Positions 23,678 through 34,482 of a stretch of DNA of 64,000 nucleotides are shown piece by piece. The position numbers and the translations under genes were made by a program. This stretch comes from Clostridiales bacterium (GTDB lineage: Bacteria > Bacillota > Desulfotomaculia > Desulfotomaculales > VENG01), in the NCBI GenBank assembly GCA_016278505.1, contig JADQBQ010000004.1:25930-89929 (forward strand). The letters run 5' to 3'. The first letter of the stretch is position 1. Each line of letters begins with the position of its first letter. The notes below the pieces were generated by a model that saw only the letters and a list, made by a program, of their open reading frames with translations, was not told the origin of the DNA and did no database searches.

Positions 23678-26600
23678 CTATACTGGAATCCATTGTTGTA
23701 ATTGAGTAAAATATAGCCCGGTTTCATGGACTTTTTCGCCAACAATCTCTTCCCAGTATTCTTTATACATCTGCACCTGAGGGGTGTAGTATTCCACCAG
23801 CTCTGCCAGCATGTCATTATCTTCCACAGTATCCGTCTTGTAGTCCACCAGCACCCAGCCGTCCTCTTCTAGGAAAACCAGGTCAATGGCGCCGGAAACT
23901 ATCGTTTCGGTAGTAAAACCGTATTCGCCGGTTTCCACCTTCACAGAAAGGGGCACTTCTACAAAGCGCTTTTCACTTTTTAGCATCCTCTTCCAGAGAC
24001 TTGACTTTAAAATTCCATTGACCAGGTTTAAAACCTCCGTTTTCTCCCCGGCATCCCTTTCTTCTTCGGCAAGGATGTTTTCCACGAAAAGCTCCAGGTT
24101 TGAGGGAACCTTTTCAGCGCAGGCTTCTAAAACCCTGTGCAGTACCCGGCCCCAGGACTGCCCGCGGCCCGTCCGTTGCCTGGCAGGGCCTCCACTCTTC
24201 CCTTTTACCAGTTCCGTAACAGCAGCAACATTATAACTGGGTTCATTCATGGGATTCCGCGGTCCCAGGAACCCACCCTTTGCTTCGTCCAAGTCCTCCA
24301 GGCTAATCTCGATACTTTCCTCACCGGTTGGGCTTGAATCGGTGCCTGAAACATCTTCTAACTCTGAAACACCCGCGAAATGACCATTGAAAGGATGCCA
24401 TGCGCTCAAGTCGGGTTTGCCCGGGTAGGTGCTAACAACCAGGAGGTTTTTGGCCCTTGTGGCTGCAACATAGATTAAGCGTGTTTCCTCGGCATCCAGG
24501 TATTGCTGTTCTATCTGGCAATACCGGTCCCAAGTCACGGGTTGCCCCAGGGTCTCTTTGTTAAATGACTTTTGCTTTTGGATAACGAAGTACCCCTAGG
24601 AGTGCTATCCCCCACTCTGTTAATGTGCATGGTTGGTAGCCACTTTACATTTTTGCCGGGGTTGGCCAGAAACACCACCGGCGCCTCCAAGCCCTTTGCC
24701 TTATGCAGGTTCATCAGTCTTACCGCGTTATCTTCCCAGGGCGTAATGTTGATTTCCTCTTCCACGCCGGATTCCATAAGGAGTGTGAGGTATTCCACCA
24801 GCGAGTAAAATGAAGTTATACCACTGCGTTCGGCGGCGGCAATAAACTCCTGGAATTGCAGCAGATGCCCGCTGCAGCTCTTGCCCAGTTCTCCTGTAAG
24901 CGCGTGAGAAATTATTCCCAGCTCACGCACAATATTCTGCATAGCAGCACTGGCCGGGAGAGTAATTGTCCATTCCCTGAAGTTTCGGAACATGGTGAAG
25001 GCCCACTCAAAAATCTCTTTGTCATCATCATCTAAGCCAGAGGGTACGTCGCTATATATGTTAAAACGGCCGCCTGCTTGTTTAAAGAGCCATAACTGAT
25101 TGTCACTGATACCGAAAAGGCTTCCCCTTAGGGCAGCAACCAGCAGCACCGGGTCATCAGGGTCAATAATGACCCTTAATATTTTAATCACTTCCGCCAT
25201 TTCGGCAGAATTGGAAAATCCGTCACCGCCGGCAATTCTAAAAGGTATACCCTGCTCTTCTAAAGCCCTTGCATACAGATCCATGTGTGCCTTGTAGCGC
25301 AGCAAAATCATGAAGTCTTCCGGACGGGGATTATCAGTTAGCCCTGCCTCCAATTCACTGTCGGTGCGGCACAAAGAAATACCGCCGTCAACGGCCCAGC
25401 GAATCCAGCGGGCAATACGTCCGGCATCTATAAATGCGATCTGATCCCTTCTATTAGACTTAATTTTAGGTATGGTAATGGTCTTCACACCATACGCTTT
25501 ACCGTTAATGTTTTGCCTCACGGTATCCATGCTGGTAAAGGCAGCCTGGTACGAGTCGGCCTTTTCGGGCAAAAGTTCCTTGAATACCGGGTTTACCCAG
25601 TCCCCAATGTCCTGCAGCGAGCGGAAGTTAGTGGTCAGGTAAAGGATTTTGCCGCCGCTGTTTTCAATAAGCCGCTTTACCTCGTTGTATGTATCTATGT
25701 CGGCGCGCCGGAAACGGTAAATGGCCTGCTTGGGGTCACCCACAACAAATAAAGAGCCGGGGTAAGGGGTCAGCTTACGCCAGTCCCTTTCGTCGATTTC
25801 CTGTCCGGTCAAATAAAACATAATCTGGGCTTGGATGGGGTCTGTATCCTGGAACTCATCCACCAAAAGGTGAGAATACCTTGCCCGAAAGTACCGTCGG
25901 ACTTCCGGGTTTTCCCTTAATAGAGCAGCAGCATGCATTAAAAGATCCTGGTAATTGAGCTTTGACTGCTCCATCCGGCGCTGCCCGTAAAGCTCAACCG
26001 CGGGCAGTACAAAGTCCACCAGCTGTTTATGCCTGTGCTCGTGCCACACCTCCAGGGTAGGAACAATGTAAGTTTCCCGGAAACCATCAAAAGCTTTCTT
26101 GATGGTTTTGGCATCCTCCGGTGACAACCACCGCTTTTGTGTAATACCCCCGGACTTGTTAAGCACCCCCAGCAACCGCAGCAGCATTAAGTCATTTTCA
26201 AGATCAAAGACACCACGCCACCTCAAGGCCCGCCTCAATATTTTCTGCAGGCCGTCCCAACCACCTCCGGGCACCGTCTTGGGCAGCACGTCTTTAGCGG
26301 AATCCAAAAGGTTAATTAATTCCTTGCGCACCGGCTCTAAATCAGGTTTAGGGGCATATTCCCGCACAATTTCTACATCGGGGTAAGTGGCTAATACCTT
26401 ATAGCAATCTTGTAAGTCTCCGGCTTCCACATCAATCTCTGCCAGCCCTTCAATTACCTCAGGTCTATCTGCCTGCATGCGCACCAGGTAATCGTCCCAG
26501 GCCCTTTCCCGCAGCAGCGCGTCTTCCAAATCTTCCAGCTCCACAAAATCAGGATCCAGTCCGGCCTCAATGGGCCGCTCCCGGAGAAGGGCAGCACAGA

Positions 26601-26928
26601 AAGAGTGTATGGTGCCTAAAAAACAGCGGTCCAGCCCGGTCAAAGCCGCACTTAACCGCTCTTTTTTATCCCGGTCCGTTTCAGAGGCCAGGGCTTTTTC
26701 CAGGGCCAGTTGGAATCTGCCCTTTAATTCTGCGGCCGCCTTCCTCGTAAATGTAACCGCTGCCAGCTTGTCTACTGTACATATGCCTTCCTTGATTAAT
26801 GCCACCATGCGTTCTATTAAGCTATATGTCTTTCCCGAGCCTGCCCCTGCTTCCACCAGTATGGAGGTTTGTAAATCCTGTACAATTGACCTGCGTGCAT
26901 CATGGTCTTTCAAGGTAGTATTAGTCAT
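23678..26928 (-). pseudogene. addA: AddA helicase-nuclease, single frameshift
   Basis: Two minus-strand frames, 26928-24535 (797 aa) and 24538-23678 (286 aa), make one AddA of about 1083 residues. The first part has Walker A (EAGAGSGKTYSLIERM), motif Ia (AVTFTRKAAAELKGR), motif II (LLVDEFQDTDPIQ), motif III (VVGDPKQAIYRFRRAD) and motif IV (YLTTNFRS). The second carries the UvrD motif VI (EETRLIYVAATRAKN) and the RecB-like nuclease (GAIDLVFL...VLVDYKTD). Reading continues as YFVIQKQKSFNKETLGQPVTWDRY if one G is added at the CCCC (24593-24596), so a single-base loss in a G-run splits it. Start and addB end overlap by 8 nt. Confidence 0.88.
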
Positions 26929-29900
26929 GCTCCTTCAACCTCCTCAAGGGGTTTAAACAAGGGCCGCTGCCGCTTAAAAGCAAATCCTTGGCCCTGGCCA
27001 ATGCGCTTTCCTGGTTACATACATCCGGGTAGTCGCAAATCCCGCACTTTTCGCCGTGGTCAGCGGCAATAAAACAGCCACTGGCTAATAGGTCAAAGAG
27101 GTGGTTAAGTACCTGAAAAACTGAACTGCGGTCTGACTGCTGCCGGGCTACCTTTTGTCCCTCGCCTTTTTCCGTGGGAAAATAATAACCGGACAATTCT
27201 ACCCGGGGTGTTTCCCCGGACATCAGCCCCTTTAGCAAATCTTCCACGGCAATGGCATACAGGGCATGCTGTACCTGTCGGCCCCCGCAAAGGTGTTTGT
27301 GGTCATCAAAACCATACGTGCTGCCGGTCTTGTAGTCCCAGACATGGTACACACCGTCCCGCACCCGGTCGATACGGTCCACCTTACCGCGCAATAGAAA
27401 GCCCGTATCATCGTCCAATTTGACCTCAACCGGATCGGCCAGGCCGCAGCCCGCCTCCTTTGCGGCTCCAGTGCCAAACCCGAAGGGAACCTCGAAAAAC
27501 TCCGGTGAACCATCCGTTTGTGACTCTTCTAAAGTTAGAAACATTTCGCAGCACGTATAAATCTCCGCTGCTTCCCGCTTAAAGACCACATCATTCGGGG
27601 GTGGAACTAATCGCTTGTAGTTTGTAATTAACTCGTCGGCCATTTCCATCATCATCTTTCTATGCCCGCTTAAAGAAGGTATTTCTTTGTCTGCCTTTAC
27701 TTTACACATAAACTTGTAGAAAAGATCGTGCAGTAAAGACCCACGGTCCAGCGCATCAAGCCAGCGCCCGGGGTCGTAAGTAATTTGTTCCGGGGGATAA
27801 ATCTTTAGTACATACCGCAAAAAATAAGCAAAGGGACAGCCGGCCAAATACTCTATTCTGCTGCAGGACATAATCATATCCTTATTTTCCCTCGGGTCAA
27901 GCTCAACATCGCCCGGGTCAATTACCCCGTCATATTCGGTAGGTTCAGGGTTTTGCCGGGCAGTTACGGCCTTTTGTCCCAGTTTTATGCCTTTATAGCA
28001 ATCTATAACTGCCTCCGGGCCGTTTCGTATACCCGGCCCGGTTAAGGCCTTGCCCAGCCACCATTCCACCTCATCCAGTGCGTTTTCCCCATCCCGGGAA
28101 CAATAGCCCGCTGGTTTTCCCAGGAAGTTCATCATCCGGCTATAATTAAGGGTGTTATCCCTCTCAAGCAGCCGAAATACTTGCAAAAGCAAGGATGAAG
28201 GGAAAGCCAACCTATTTTCCACCACGTCAAAGGAGGAAAAGCTTAAGGTTACCCTGCCCCTTCTGGAAGCTAGCGCCAGAGCCATTTTGTACTGGTTTTC
28301 CCCGGGTTTTTCTATCCCCAGCGGCAGTTGGGAATTTATTTTGGCCCGCTCCACGTCAAGCAATACGGGATCCTGCCTGCCGCTGCCCGGGAAGGAATTA
28401 GCATCCAAGCCTACCACAAATGTATATGGACGATCAGACCAGATTAAATGATTGTAGCTCGCCAGGTGAATATGCCCCGGTTTGGGGCCACAGCTGCCCA
28501 CCCCGTAACCAGCAAAAAGGTTTTCCACCCGGTCCAGTGCCTCATCCATACCCAATGCAAAGGAACTTATTTTACCCATGGCAATAAGGTCCTCTGTCAC
28601 GGCCTTTAATGCTGCAGCATCCATTTCTCCCCTGACTCTTGTCAATTCCGCCACAGCGGAAGCCAGGCTGCTGGTAAGTTCCCTAAAACTAACCTTTCCC
28701 TCAACATCCGGAACCGGTAGATATGACAGTATGCCATCCATTATCTCATGCAGCCGGAAGGCCTGCTCCCCCTGGCGCAGGAACCTTTCCTGCCTTCCGT
28801 CATTGTCTTCCTCCACCTTCACGGCTGCCTTTTCTTTAAAGCCATTTGCTAAAGTTTTTAACAAACTGTAACGGTCCCTTCCCCAGCCTATACCGGAAAT
28901 ACGTAATATGCGTGCTGCCTCTGACGGCGACAGGCTTAGTTCGCCGCCTTGCCTCAGCTGCACATCGCCGCTGAGCAGCAGGTCTCTAAAATCCCTGGTG
29001 GGAAAATCATTCCTTATCCATTCAATTAGACCTTTCAATACCTTACCTGCGGCAGTAAAGAAAACGGAGATGCCTTCTTCCATAGTTATACCCAGCCCGG
29101 CGACTCCGGCCAGGGTATATAATGCTGGTATGTAATCGCTCTTCGTGTAGGCTATGGTCACTTTGTCTAAGGGGATTCTCTCCTTTTGAATCCTCCGAAA
29201 AATCTCCCTTACTTCGTTGTTGATCCCGTATGCATGAAAGCAGTCCAATGAACCGTCTCCTACCGGCGGCGGAGACATGTTTACCTGGTACAGCCAGGGC
29301 AAGAGATCTACATCTGTATTCGGTGTAAATTCCTGTCCGGCATCAGGCTCTGGTTTGGCTACTCCGGGCCTGCTGAGGCCGTAAACAGGATCGGCCTCTA
29401 ACAGAAAGAGGTCTTCACCGGCCATTAATTCAATAAGTTGTTGTTCCAGGGGGTAAAGCTTAAGGAAAGACGGGAGCAGGTAAAGAATATCACCTTTAGG
29501 GCCTGTTCTTTGGTGAGAGAGTAATTCAATAGCCAGGGAAAAAAGCCCCGGCACATCAATAAGATTGTGTTCATCCAGGAAGTGCTCGTAGGCCAACAGT
29601 AGGACTGCCATATCCTGTCCCTTTTTTACACTTACGAAATTATCCTCCACTAAGCTGCTGCCTGTAAGCCCCGCGTTCCTTAGTTCCAATATTGAAGATG
29701 CTACTGCCCTTATAATCCCGGAATAATTGCCCTCCCGGGTAAAATATTGTAGGGTCCCTTGTTCTTCCAGTTTGTGAAAAACGTCTTCAATCACTGAAAA
29801 GCTTAGATTACCGGGTAGAAGTGTGAGATTGTTTTCGGCCATGTGTTCCCCTGCCACTATGTGAGCCAATCCAACTGCTGTCTCGGGTTGCAGGTTTACC

Positions 29901-30031
29901 CATCCACCGCTATCCCTTGCCAGGCACTCACAGAGCTCATGCCCTGCACGGTAGCCGGAGGCAATGAGCAACTTTTCGTTTAAGGGATACTTCCAGCATA
30001 TTTCTCCCAGAGAAGAAAGAAATCTATTCAC
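26921..30031 (-). CDS. addB: AddB-like nuclease subunit (Fe-S)
   Basis: 1036 residues, partner of AddA in processing of double-strand ends for recombination. The N-terminal two thirds is a helicase-like scaffold; no Walker A is recognisable (the N-terminus reads SGYRAGHELCECLA). The C-terminal RecB nuclease domain has the PD-(D/E)xK site LLRGKVDRIDRVRDG...VWDYKTG. Four cysteines typical of the AddB iron-sulfur staple are present: CSRIEYLAGCPFAYFL and CGICDYPDVC. Its stop overlaps the addA start. A terminator separates it from the upstream WYL gene, so it probably has its own promoter in 30032-30113. Confidence 0.9.
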   Translation of the reverse strand: MNRFLSSLGEICWKYPLNEKLLIASGYRAGHELCECLARDSGGWVNLQPETAVGLAHIVAGEHMAENNLTLLPGNLSFSVIEDVFHKLEEQGTLQYFTREGNYSGIIRAVASSILELRNAGLTGSSLVEDNFVSVKKGQDMAVLLLAYEHFLDEHNLIDVPGLFSLAIELLSHQRTGPKGDILYLLPSFLKLYPLEQQLIELMAGEDLFLLEADPVYGLSRPGVAKPEPDAGQEFTPNTDVDLLPWLYQVNMSPPPVGDGSLDCFHAYGINNEVREIFRRIQKERIPLDKVTIAYTKSDYIPALYTLAGVAGLGITMEEGISVFFTAAGKVLKGLIEWIRNDFPTRDFRDLLLSGDVQLRQGGELSLSPSEAARILRISGIGWGRDRYSLLKTLANGFKEKAAVKVEEDNDGRQERFLRQGEQAFRLHEIMDGILSYLPVPDVEGKVSFRELTSSLASAVAELTRVRGEMDAAALKAVTEDLIAMGKISSFALGMDEALDRVENLFAGYGVGSCGPKPGHIHLASYNHLIWSDRPYTFVVGLDANSFPGSGRQDPVLLDVERAKINSQLPLGIEKPGENQYKMALALASRRGRVTLSFSSFDVVENRLAFPSSLLLQVFRLLERDNTLNYSRMMNFLGKPAGYCSRDGENALDEVEWWLGKALTGPGIRNGPEAVIDCYKGIKLGQKAVTARQNPEPTEYDGVIDPGDVELDPRENKDMIMSCSRIEYLAGCPFAYFLRYVLKIYPPEQITYDPGRWLDALDRGSLLHDLFYKFMCKVKADKEIPSLSGHRKMMMEMADELITNYKRLVPPPNDVVFKREAAEIYTCCEMFLTLEESQTDGSPEFFEVPFGFGTGAAKEAGCGLADPVEVKLDDDTGFLLRGKVDRIDRVRDGVYHVWDYKTGSTYGFDDHKHLCGGRQVQHALYAIAVEDLLKGLMSGETPRVELSGYYFPTEKGEGQKVARQQSDRSSVFQVLNHLFDLLASGCFIAADHGEKCGICDYPDVCNQESALARAKDLLLSGSGPCLNPLRRLKEHD

Positions 30032-30113
30032 GGTTTAACCTCCTTGTTACCTTAACCGGTATAGATAGACCGCTCCAAATTACATTACAATATGGAGGTA
30101 TGAATAAAAACAA

Positions 30114-30146
30114 CACCGTGTTTTGTTAGGTGCTTATATCACGGTG
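30114..30146 (-). terminator. terminator after the WYL gene
   Basis: On the minus strand CACCGTG and CACGGTG form a stem followed by TTGTTTTTATTC, 7 nt past the WYL stop and about 80 nt ahead of addB. Confidence 0.7.
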
Positions 30147-30152
30147 CCGCGC

Positions 30153-31175
30153 TTAATCATTTTTACGATATAGAGTTAATATTCTTTCCGCCAGTCTACA
30201 CATATCCTCCCGCAGCCAACCAGGTTCCAGCACTTCTACCGAGTCTCCCCACTGCACTATCCAGGTTTTCATCTCGGTAATACCGCAGACGTTAAAGGAG
30301 ACAATTATTGACCCGTCTTCCAGTTCCGTCTCCAGTACTTGAGACGGATGATAAATGACGTTTTTAACCCTAAATGCCACATGGGGACTAAACTTAAGCT
30401 TGATCTGGCATTCTTCTCCGTCATTGATCACACCCCAGCTGTGTGCCATGTGTTCTTTAAGGTTAAAATCTTTCGGGTAATCAAATATCTCGTTGGTATA
30501 AGAGATTACATTCTCTAACTGGTCAATCCGGAACACCCTAATGGCCTGGCGTTTCAAGCAGTGCCCTACCAGGTACCAGTTTTGGCGTTTGCAAATCAGG
30601 CCATAGGGTTCCACCACCCGCTCGGTAACCCGGCCGCTGTGAGCAACGAAATACTTTATCTTCACCCGGTGGCAGTCTTTTAGCGCTGTGACCAGCCTGG
30701 TGAAGAAATCTCCTACCCGCTCCGGATCAGCCAGGGCTTCTTCCACCAGGTGGATCCTGTTCTGCAGTTTCTCTTCCGCAAGCTCTTTGGGATTGTAGTG
30801 ATATTTAAATAATGTCGATACCAGCGCATCTTTAAGGTCATTCAGGTGTCCGGCCAGGGCAGAACCCTGCTGCTGCAGCATACTTATAAAAATAGCGGTA
30901 GCTTTTTCCGGGCTCAAGCTGGGCAAATAGCCAACCTCAAAAGAATAGAAGGCGCACTTATTCCGGTCAACAACCTTTTCTCCCTTTCTTAACGGCAGCC
31001 TCATGTCATTTTGAATTGCGTCTAGGTCCCTTCGTATCTGCCGCTCGGTAACCTCGTATCTATCGGACAGCTCTTTCAAAGTTACTCCACCATAGGGCGT
31101 TCGCCGGTTAATATAGTCAACTATCATATTGAGCCGTAAACCACGGCTGGCGTCCTTTTGGGGCCTGTTAGACAT
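30153..31175 (-). CDS. WYL-domain transcriptional regulator (YafY-like)
   Basis: About 340 residues. A winged helix-turn-helix fills 10-75 (VTLKELSDRYEVTERQIRRDLDAIQ), and a WYL domain follows (VKIKYFVAHSGRVTERVVEPYGLICKRQNWYLVGHC) with the arginines that line the ligand groove (RVFRIDQLENV). A WCX-type tail ends it. WYL proteins sense nucleotides or nucleic acid and often control defence genes; this is family knowledge. It starts at the ATG at 31175, 8 nt after GGAGG. It sits downstream of the VWA and AAA/DUF2357 units, which share an operator-like palindrome, making it the natural candidate regulator. Confidence 0.9.
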   Translation of the reverse strand: MSNRPQKDASRGLRLNMIVDYINRRTPYGGVTLKELSDRYEVTERQIRRDLDAIQNDMRLPLRKGEKVVDRNKCAFYSFEVGYLPSLSPEKATAIFISMLQQQGSALAGHLNDLKDALVSTLFKYHYNPKELAEEKLQNRIHLVEEALADPERVGDFFTRLVTALKDCHRVKIKYFVAHSGRVTERVVEPYGLICKRQNWYLVGHCLKRQAIRVFRIDQLENVISYTNEIFDYPKDFNLKEHMAHSWGVINDGEECQIKLKFSPHVAFRVKNVIYHPSQVLETELEDGSIIVSFNVCGITEMKTWIVQWGDSVEVLEPGWLREDMCRLAERILTLYRKND

Positions 31176-31318
31176 GGGCAAAACCTCCGGCGCGCAATAA
31201 TCAATTATTTAACGGTTCGCCAGAAAGTGCCCAATGCCTGCAAAAAATTACTTAATTATACAGTACAAACATATGGCCCCAAAGCTTTAAGTTAAGTCCC
31301 TAGAACATAGTTACATGA

Positions 31319-32569
31319 CTATTTTCTTTTCCCCCTGCCCCTTTTTTGGCGGTAAGCACTATAAGCCATTTTTTTGCGAGATGACTTTGTATAATTTTCT
31401 GCCTGCATAAAGCAAATACTGTCATTCAACTCATCCAGTTCCTGCAGCATATCGGAATCTTCCATAAGGCCGGTGGAGGTACGCATGTCCAGCACCCTAT
31501 TTTTCAGCACCTGGTGGCCGGCCTCAAAATCCCCTTCGTCGGCCAGGCGTATGGCCTCTTCTTTGGCCTGCATACAACGGAACAACTCTAACTGTTTCAC
31601 AACTTCCATATTTTCTACCGGTCCCTCGTTATCAGCGTTAAAGTGTACTTCCAGGCCCGCGGACAAATTAACCAGGGCCAGGTTGTTCCTCACGTCGGCG
31701 TACTCAAGCTCTAATTCAATGTGGCTTTGAACCCCTTCCTGGCAGGGCGGTATATCTAACTCGAAAAGCAGGATTTTCGTTTCCCCGCTGTAAATGTCCG
31801 GCAGTGAAACCTTCACATCATTACCGGGATCAAAGGGATATCCCAAAACACCATTTACTCCAATACCCCGGCCGGGCTTGACCTTAATGGTCAAGTTCTG
31901 GGCGATTATGCTTAAAAGGCCTGACAGTTCTTCTTCGAATATACCGGGTATTTGGTCCGGTGATTCAATATAGTAAAAGTTACCCCCACCTACCTCCGAC
32001 ATGGCCTGCAGCAGGTCCTCTTCAAAATCTTCGCCCAGGCCGAAGGTAGATAGATTTATACCGGCACCGGCCATCTCCGCAGCCTTTTCCACCAGGGCGC
32101 GGTGGTCAGTTACCCCCACGTTGGCCATCCCGTCAGTCAGCAAAAGCACGCGGTTAATTTGATTTTCCCGGTAAGCCAATTTCACTTCACGCATCCCCAT
32201 GAGCATACCTCCGCTGAGGTTGGTAGTGCCCCCTGAATAGATACTCTCTACGGCCATTTTCAGGGCATCTTTGTTTTCCACCTTATGCGATGAGGCAATC
32301 ATATTCACCATGTCATCAAAGGCCACCACCGAACAATAATCCTGGGGCCCTAAATGGCCAATGGCAAAGGAGACCGCCGTTTTAGTATAATCCAGTTTTG
32401 TGCCGGACATACTCCCGCTGCGGTCAATGACAAAGGACAGGTTCTGGTCCGGCCGGTCATCTACAAGGTTCTCCGGGGCGGTGAGTTTTACCATCATATA
32501 AGCGGTTTGCCTGGTATCAGGCAGCAGTGCGGTTTTGTCCAAGGATAAGTCGATTTTGATTTGCTCCAT
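31319..32569 (-). CDS. VWA domain protein (YfbK-like)
   Basis: 416 residues with no signal peptide. After a VIT-like beta-rich start, the von Willebrand A domain (about 45-215) has a complete metal-ion-dependent adhesion site: DRSGSMSG, the threonine in SGGTTNLSGG, and LLTDGMANVG. A beta-sandwich and a helical region (KEEAIRLADEGDFEAGHQVLK) follow, and a very basic tail (KRGRGKRK) ends it. Cytoplasmic VWA proteins act as metal-dependent scaffolds for AAA ATPases or in Ter-type stress systems. GGGAGGG sets the start. A palindromic operator lies 48 nt upstream, the same as for the AAA/DUF2357 operon, tying the two units together. Confidence 0.88.
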   Translation of the reverse strand: MEQIKIDLSLDKTALLPDTRQTAYMMVKLTAPENLVDDRPDQNLSFVIDRSGSMSGTKLDYTKTAVSFAIGHLGPQDYCSVVAFDDMVNMIASSHKVENKDALKMAVESIYSGGTTNLSGGMLMGMREVKLAYRENQINRVLLLTDGMANVGVTDHRALVEKAAEMAGAGINLSTFGLGEDFEEDLLQAMSEVGGGNFYYIESPDQIPGIFEEELSGLLSIIAQNLTIKVKPGRGIGVNGVLGYPFDPGNDVKVSLPDIYSGETKILLFELDIPPCQEGVQSHIELELEYADVRNNLALVNLSAGLEVHFNADNEGPVENMEVVKQLELFRCMQAKEEAIRLADEGDFEAGHQVLKNRVLDMRTSTGLMEDSDMLQELDELNDSICFMQAENYTKSSRKKMAYSAYRQKRGRGKRK

Positions 32570-32601
32570 AAGATAATCCCTCCCGTGTTATTGGTAATCA
32601 T

Positions 32602-32636
32602 ATGATAACAACCGGGTGTGACCAATGTTTGTCACG
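32602..32636 (-). promoter_or_regulatory. VWA promoter with shared operator palindrome
   Basis: The 20-mer TGTGACCAATGTTTGTCACG (32617-32636) matches the one at 37829-37848 in 16 of 20 positions and keeps the dyad TGTGAC/GTCAC. On the minus strand, 9 nt separate it from a -10-like TATCAT (32602-32607), the same spacing as in the other copy. A regulator bound here would overlap the -35 region. Confidence 0.65.
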
Positions 32637-32688
32637 GTAGGGATTAATTTTTTCTAGCTGCATTGTTATTCAGCAACAGATTATTGTA

Positions 32689-34482
32689 TCAGCAAATTAA
32701 CTCTTTCAAAATCTTTTGTTCAAGGTACTCCTGAAAATGTGGATTGTCTCTACCGGGAGTTAACTGCACAATTGCAATCCGATACGGTTCCACTGGCATT
32801 ACCGTTGCAGATTCTTTGTCCACGGGAAAAAGAGCTAGTACCTGGAAAACAGGCCTAGAGTCTTGATCATCTATACTTGATAAGCCTATGCGGTAGTTTC
32901 TAAGCTGGCGCATGTTTACAGACCACTTGGGCCGCTGTTCCTCGATATCATGATTCCAAATGTTTTTACATGGGCGGTATTTGACCTCTAAAATAATTGA
33001 ACGATAATACTCACCGTTACGGTACAGGTCCAAGCGCATATCCGGCCTGTTATTCTCCGATTCGCTCCAAATAGGAATTTTTCGCTGTTTGGCCTCTTCC
33101 AGCCGGTAAGGAACAGTTTGATCATAAATCAAATCTAACCGCCAGGTGTCTTTATAAAACGTCACCTGGGTCCCCGGCTCGATGCTGGGTATAAACATGG
33201 AGTCGGAAAAATCCCACCTGTGGGAAAAGATCCACCCACTGTGAGGAGTAAAACCTAATTTCCTCACGGCTTCCATGGTTTTTACAAAACACCAATACTC
33301 ATATAGCAGATCTGTTCTTTTCCACTGGTAATCGGCTGCCGATTGCACTTGAACCTCGGAATGTTGAGTCAATTGCCGCCAAAAACGATATATAAACCAG
33401 TATCTGAAATCCTTTTGTAATCCAGGAGTTATGGGAATAAAACCAGAACAGTATTTAACCTCATTTAGAGGGAAGCTATTTAGGAGTTGCCAAAACTGGC
33501 CCTGCAAGCCTCCACAGCGGTTTAAGTCTTCCCTCAGCTTATTTATCTCTTGTTTTGTTCTCTCTGAAACAATTACATTACTGGAGTAAAATTGTTGTTC
33601 CAACTTAAATTCTTTTTTCTTTTGTTCCAATGTACTCTCAATGGCACTTTGAATTTCACCGAGTACCTGAATGATATCTCGTAATATTTTTTTTAGCCAC
33701 CGATTTTCCGGTAAATCAAATTGAATTTCATTATTAGGGGAAAGGACAAACTGCGGGTCTTTTGTGGTGTTACAATTTTTTCGCCTCCCCTGTTCCGAAT
33801 TGAGCCACCGTAAAGTCCGGTTATCCCAAACCTTTGCCCTGTGCACAGGTAATACACTGTACTTTTTAGATGCTTGCTGGTGAGGCTTTTGCAAAATATC
33901 CAAAATGGTAGCATATAAGCGGGGAAACTCCCGCTCAATGACATGGTATTGGTAAAATCGCTCTGGCAGAGACCGTACAACTTCGGATGTACCGATACCC
34001 TGGTTTTGCAAAACAATATCCATGGCTAGACCGCGGACGTAATTTTCTAGCTCAAAACGCATTTGTTCTAGCTGATCGTCCGTCATATTTTTTGCCCTTA
34101 CCCTTAAAATGGTAAAATACTCTTTATCACCCCACACTACTTTTACCCTGTATTGCCCAGGAATCCAAGGGTAAGTATTTTCCCCGGACTTGTATAAGGA
34201 AATGCTGCATGGACAGGGCAAGTACGCCCCGTCCAAGTCCCGTTGAACCAGGTCACTTTCAATCCCGTCCAACCCGTCAATATACAACTTGGTTTTAGAA
34301 GGGACTTCATATCCTGGCGCGGGACTGAATTCCAGATTCGAGTTGCTGAATTCCAGCAAATAAGTGTAATCAACGGCGGCTTCCTTTTCCTTTTGACAAA
34401 AATTGATTAGGGGTCTTGATGCGCTTCTTTCGACACCTCCCAGGTGCAAGATTACTTGAAAAGGCAACTTATTAGGAGGCAT
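32689..34482 (-). CDS. DUF2357 / McrC-like PD-(D/E)xK nuclease
   Basis: About 597 residues. The N-terminal half is the DUF2357 type (beta-rich start, then a helical region with EIQSAIESTLEQKKKEFKLEQQF). The C-terminal nuclease has RPDMRLDLYRNGEY followed by SIILEVKYRPC, the D...E-x-K pattern of McrC-like restriction nucleases. In McrBC systems such a protein docks on the AAA GTPase ring and cuts nucleic acid. The ATG at 34482 is preferred, 7 nt after AGGTGG, and it overlaps the end of the AAA gene by 11 nt, so the two products are made together. The target (modified DNA or RNA) is unknown. Confidence 0.85.
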   Translation of the reverse strand: MPPNKLPFQVILHLGGVERSASRPLINFCQKEKEAAVDYTYLLEFSNSNLEFSPAPGYEVPSKTKLYIDGLDGIESDLVQRDLDGAYLPCPCSISLYKSGENTYPWIPGQYRVKVVWGDKEYFTILRVRAKNMTDDQLEQMRFELENYVRGLAMDIVLQNQGIGTSEVVRSLPERFYQYHVIEREFPRLYATILDILQKPHQQASKKYSVLPVHRAKVWDNRTLRWLNSEQGRRKNCNTTKDPQFVLSPNNEIQFDLPENRWLKKILRDIIQVLGEIQSAIESTLEQKKKEFKLEQQFYSSNVIVSERTKQEINKLREDLNRCGGLQGQFWQLLNSFPLNEVKYCSGFIPITPGLQKDFRYWFIYRFWRQLTQHSEVQVQSAADYQWKRTDLLYEYWCFVKTMEAVRKLGFTPHSGWIFSHRWDFSDSMFIPSIEPGTQVTFYKDTWRLDLIYDQTVPYRLEEAKQRKIPIWSESENNRPDMRLDLYRNGEYYRSIILEVKYRPCKNIWNHDIEEQRPKWSVNMRQLRNYRIGLSSIDDQDSRPVFQVLALFPVDKESATVMPVEPYRIAIVQLTPGRDNPHFQEYLEQKILKELIC

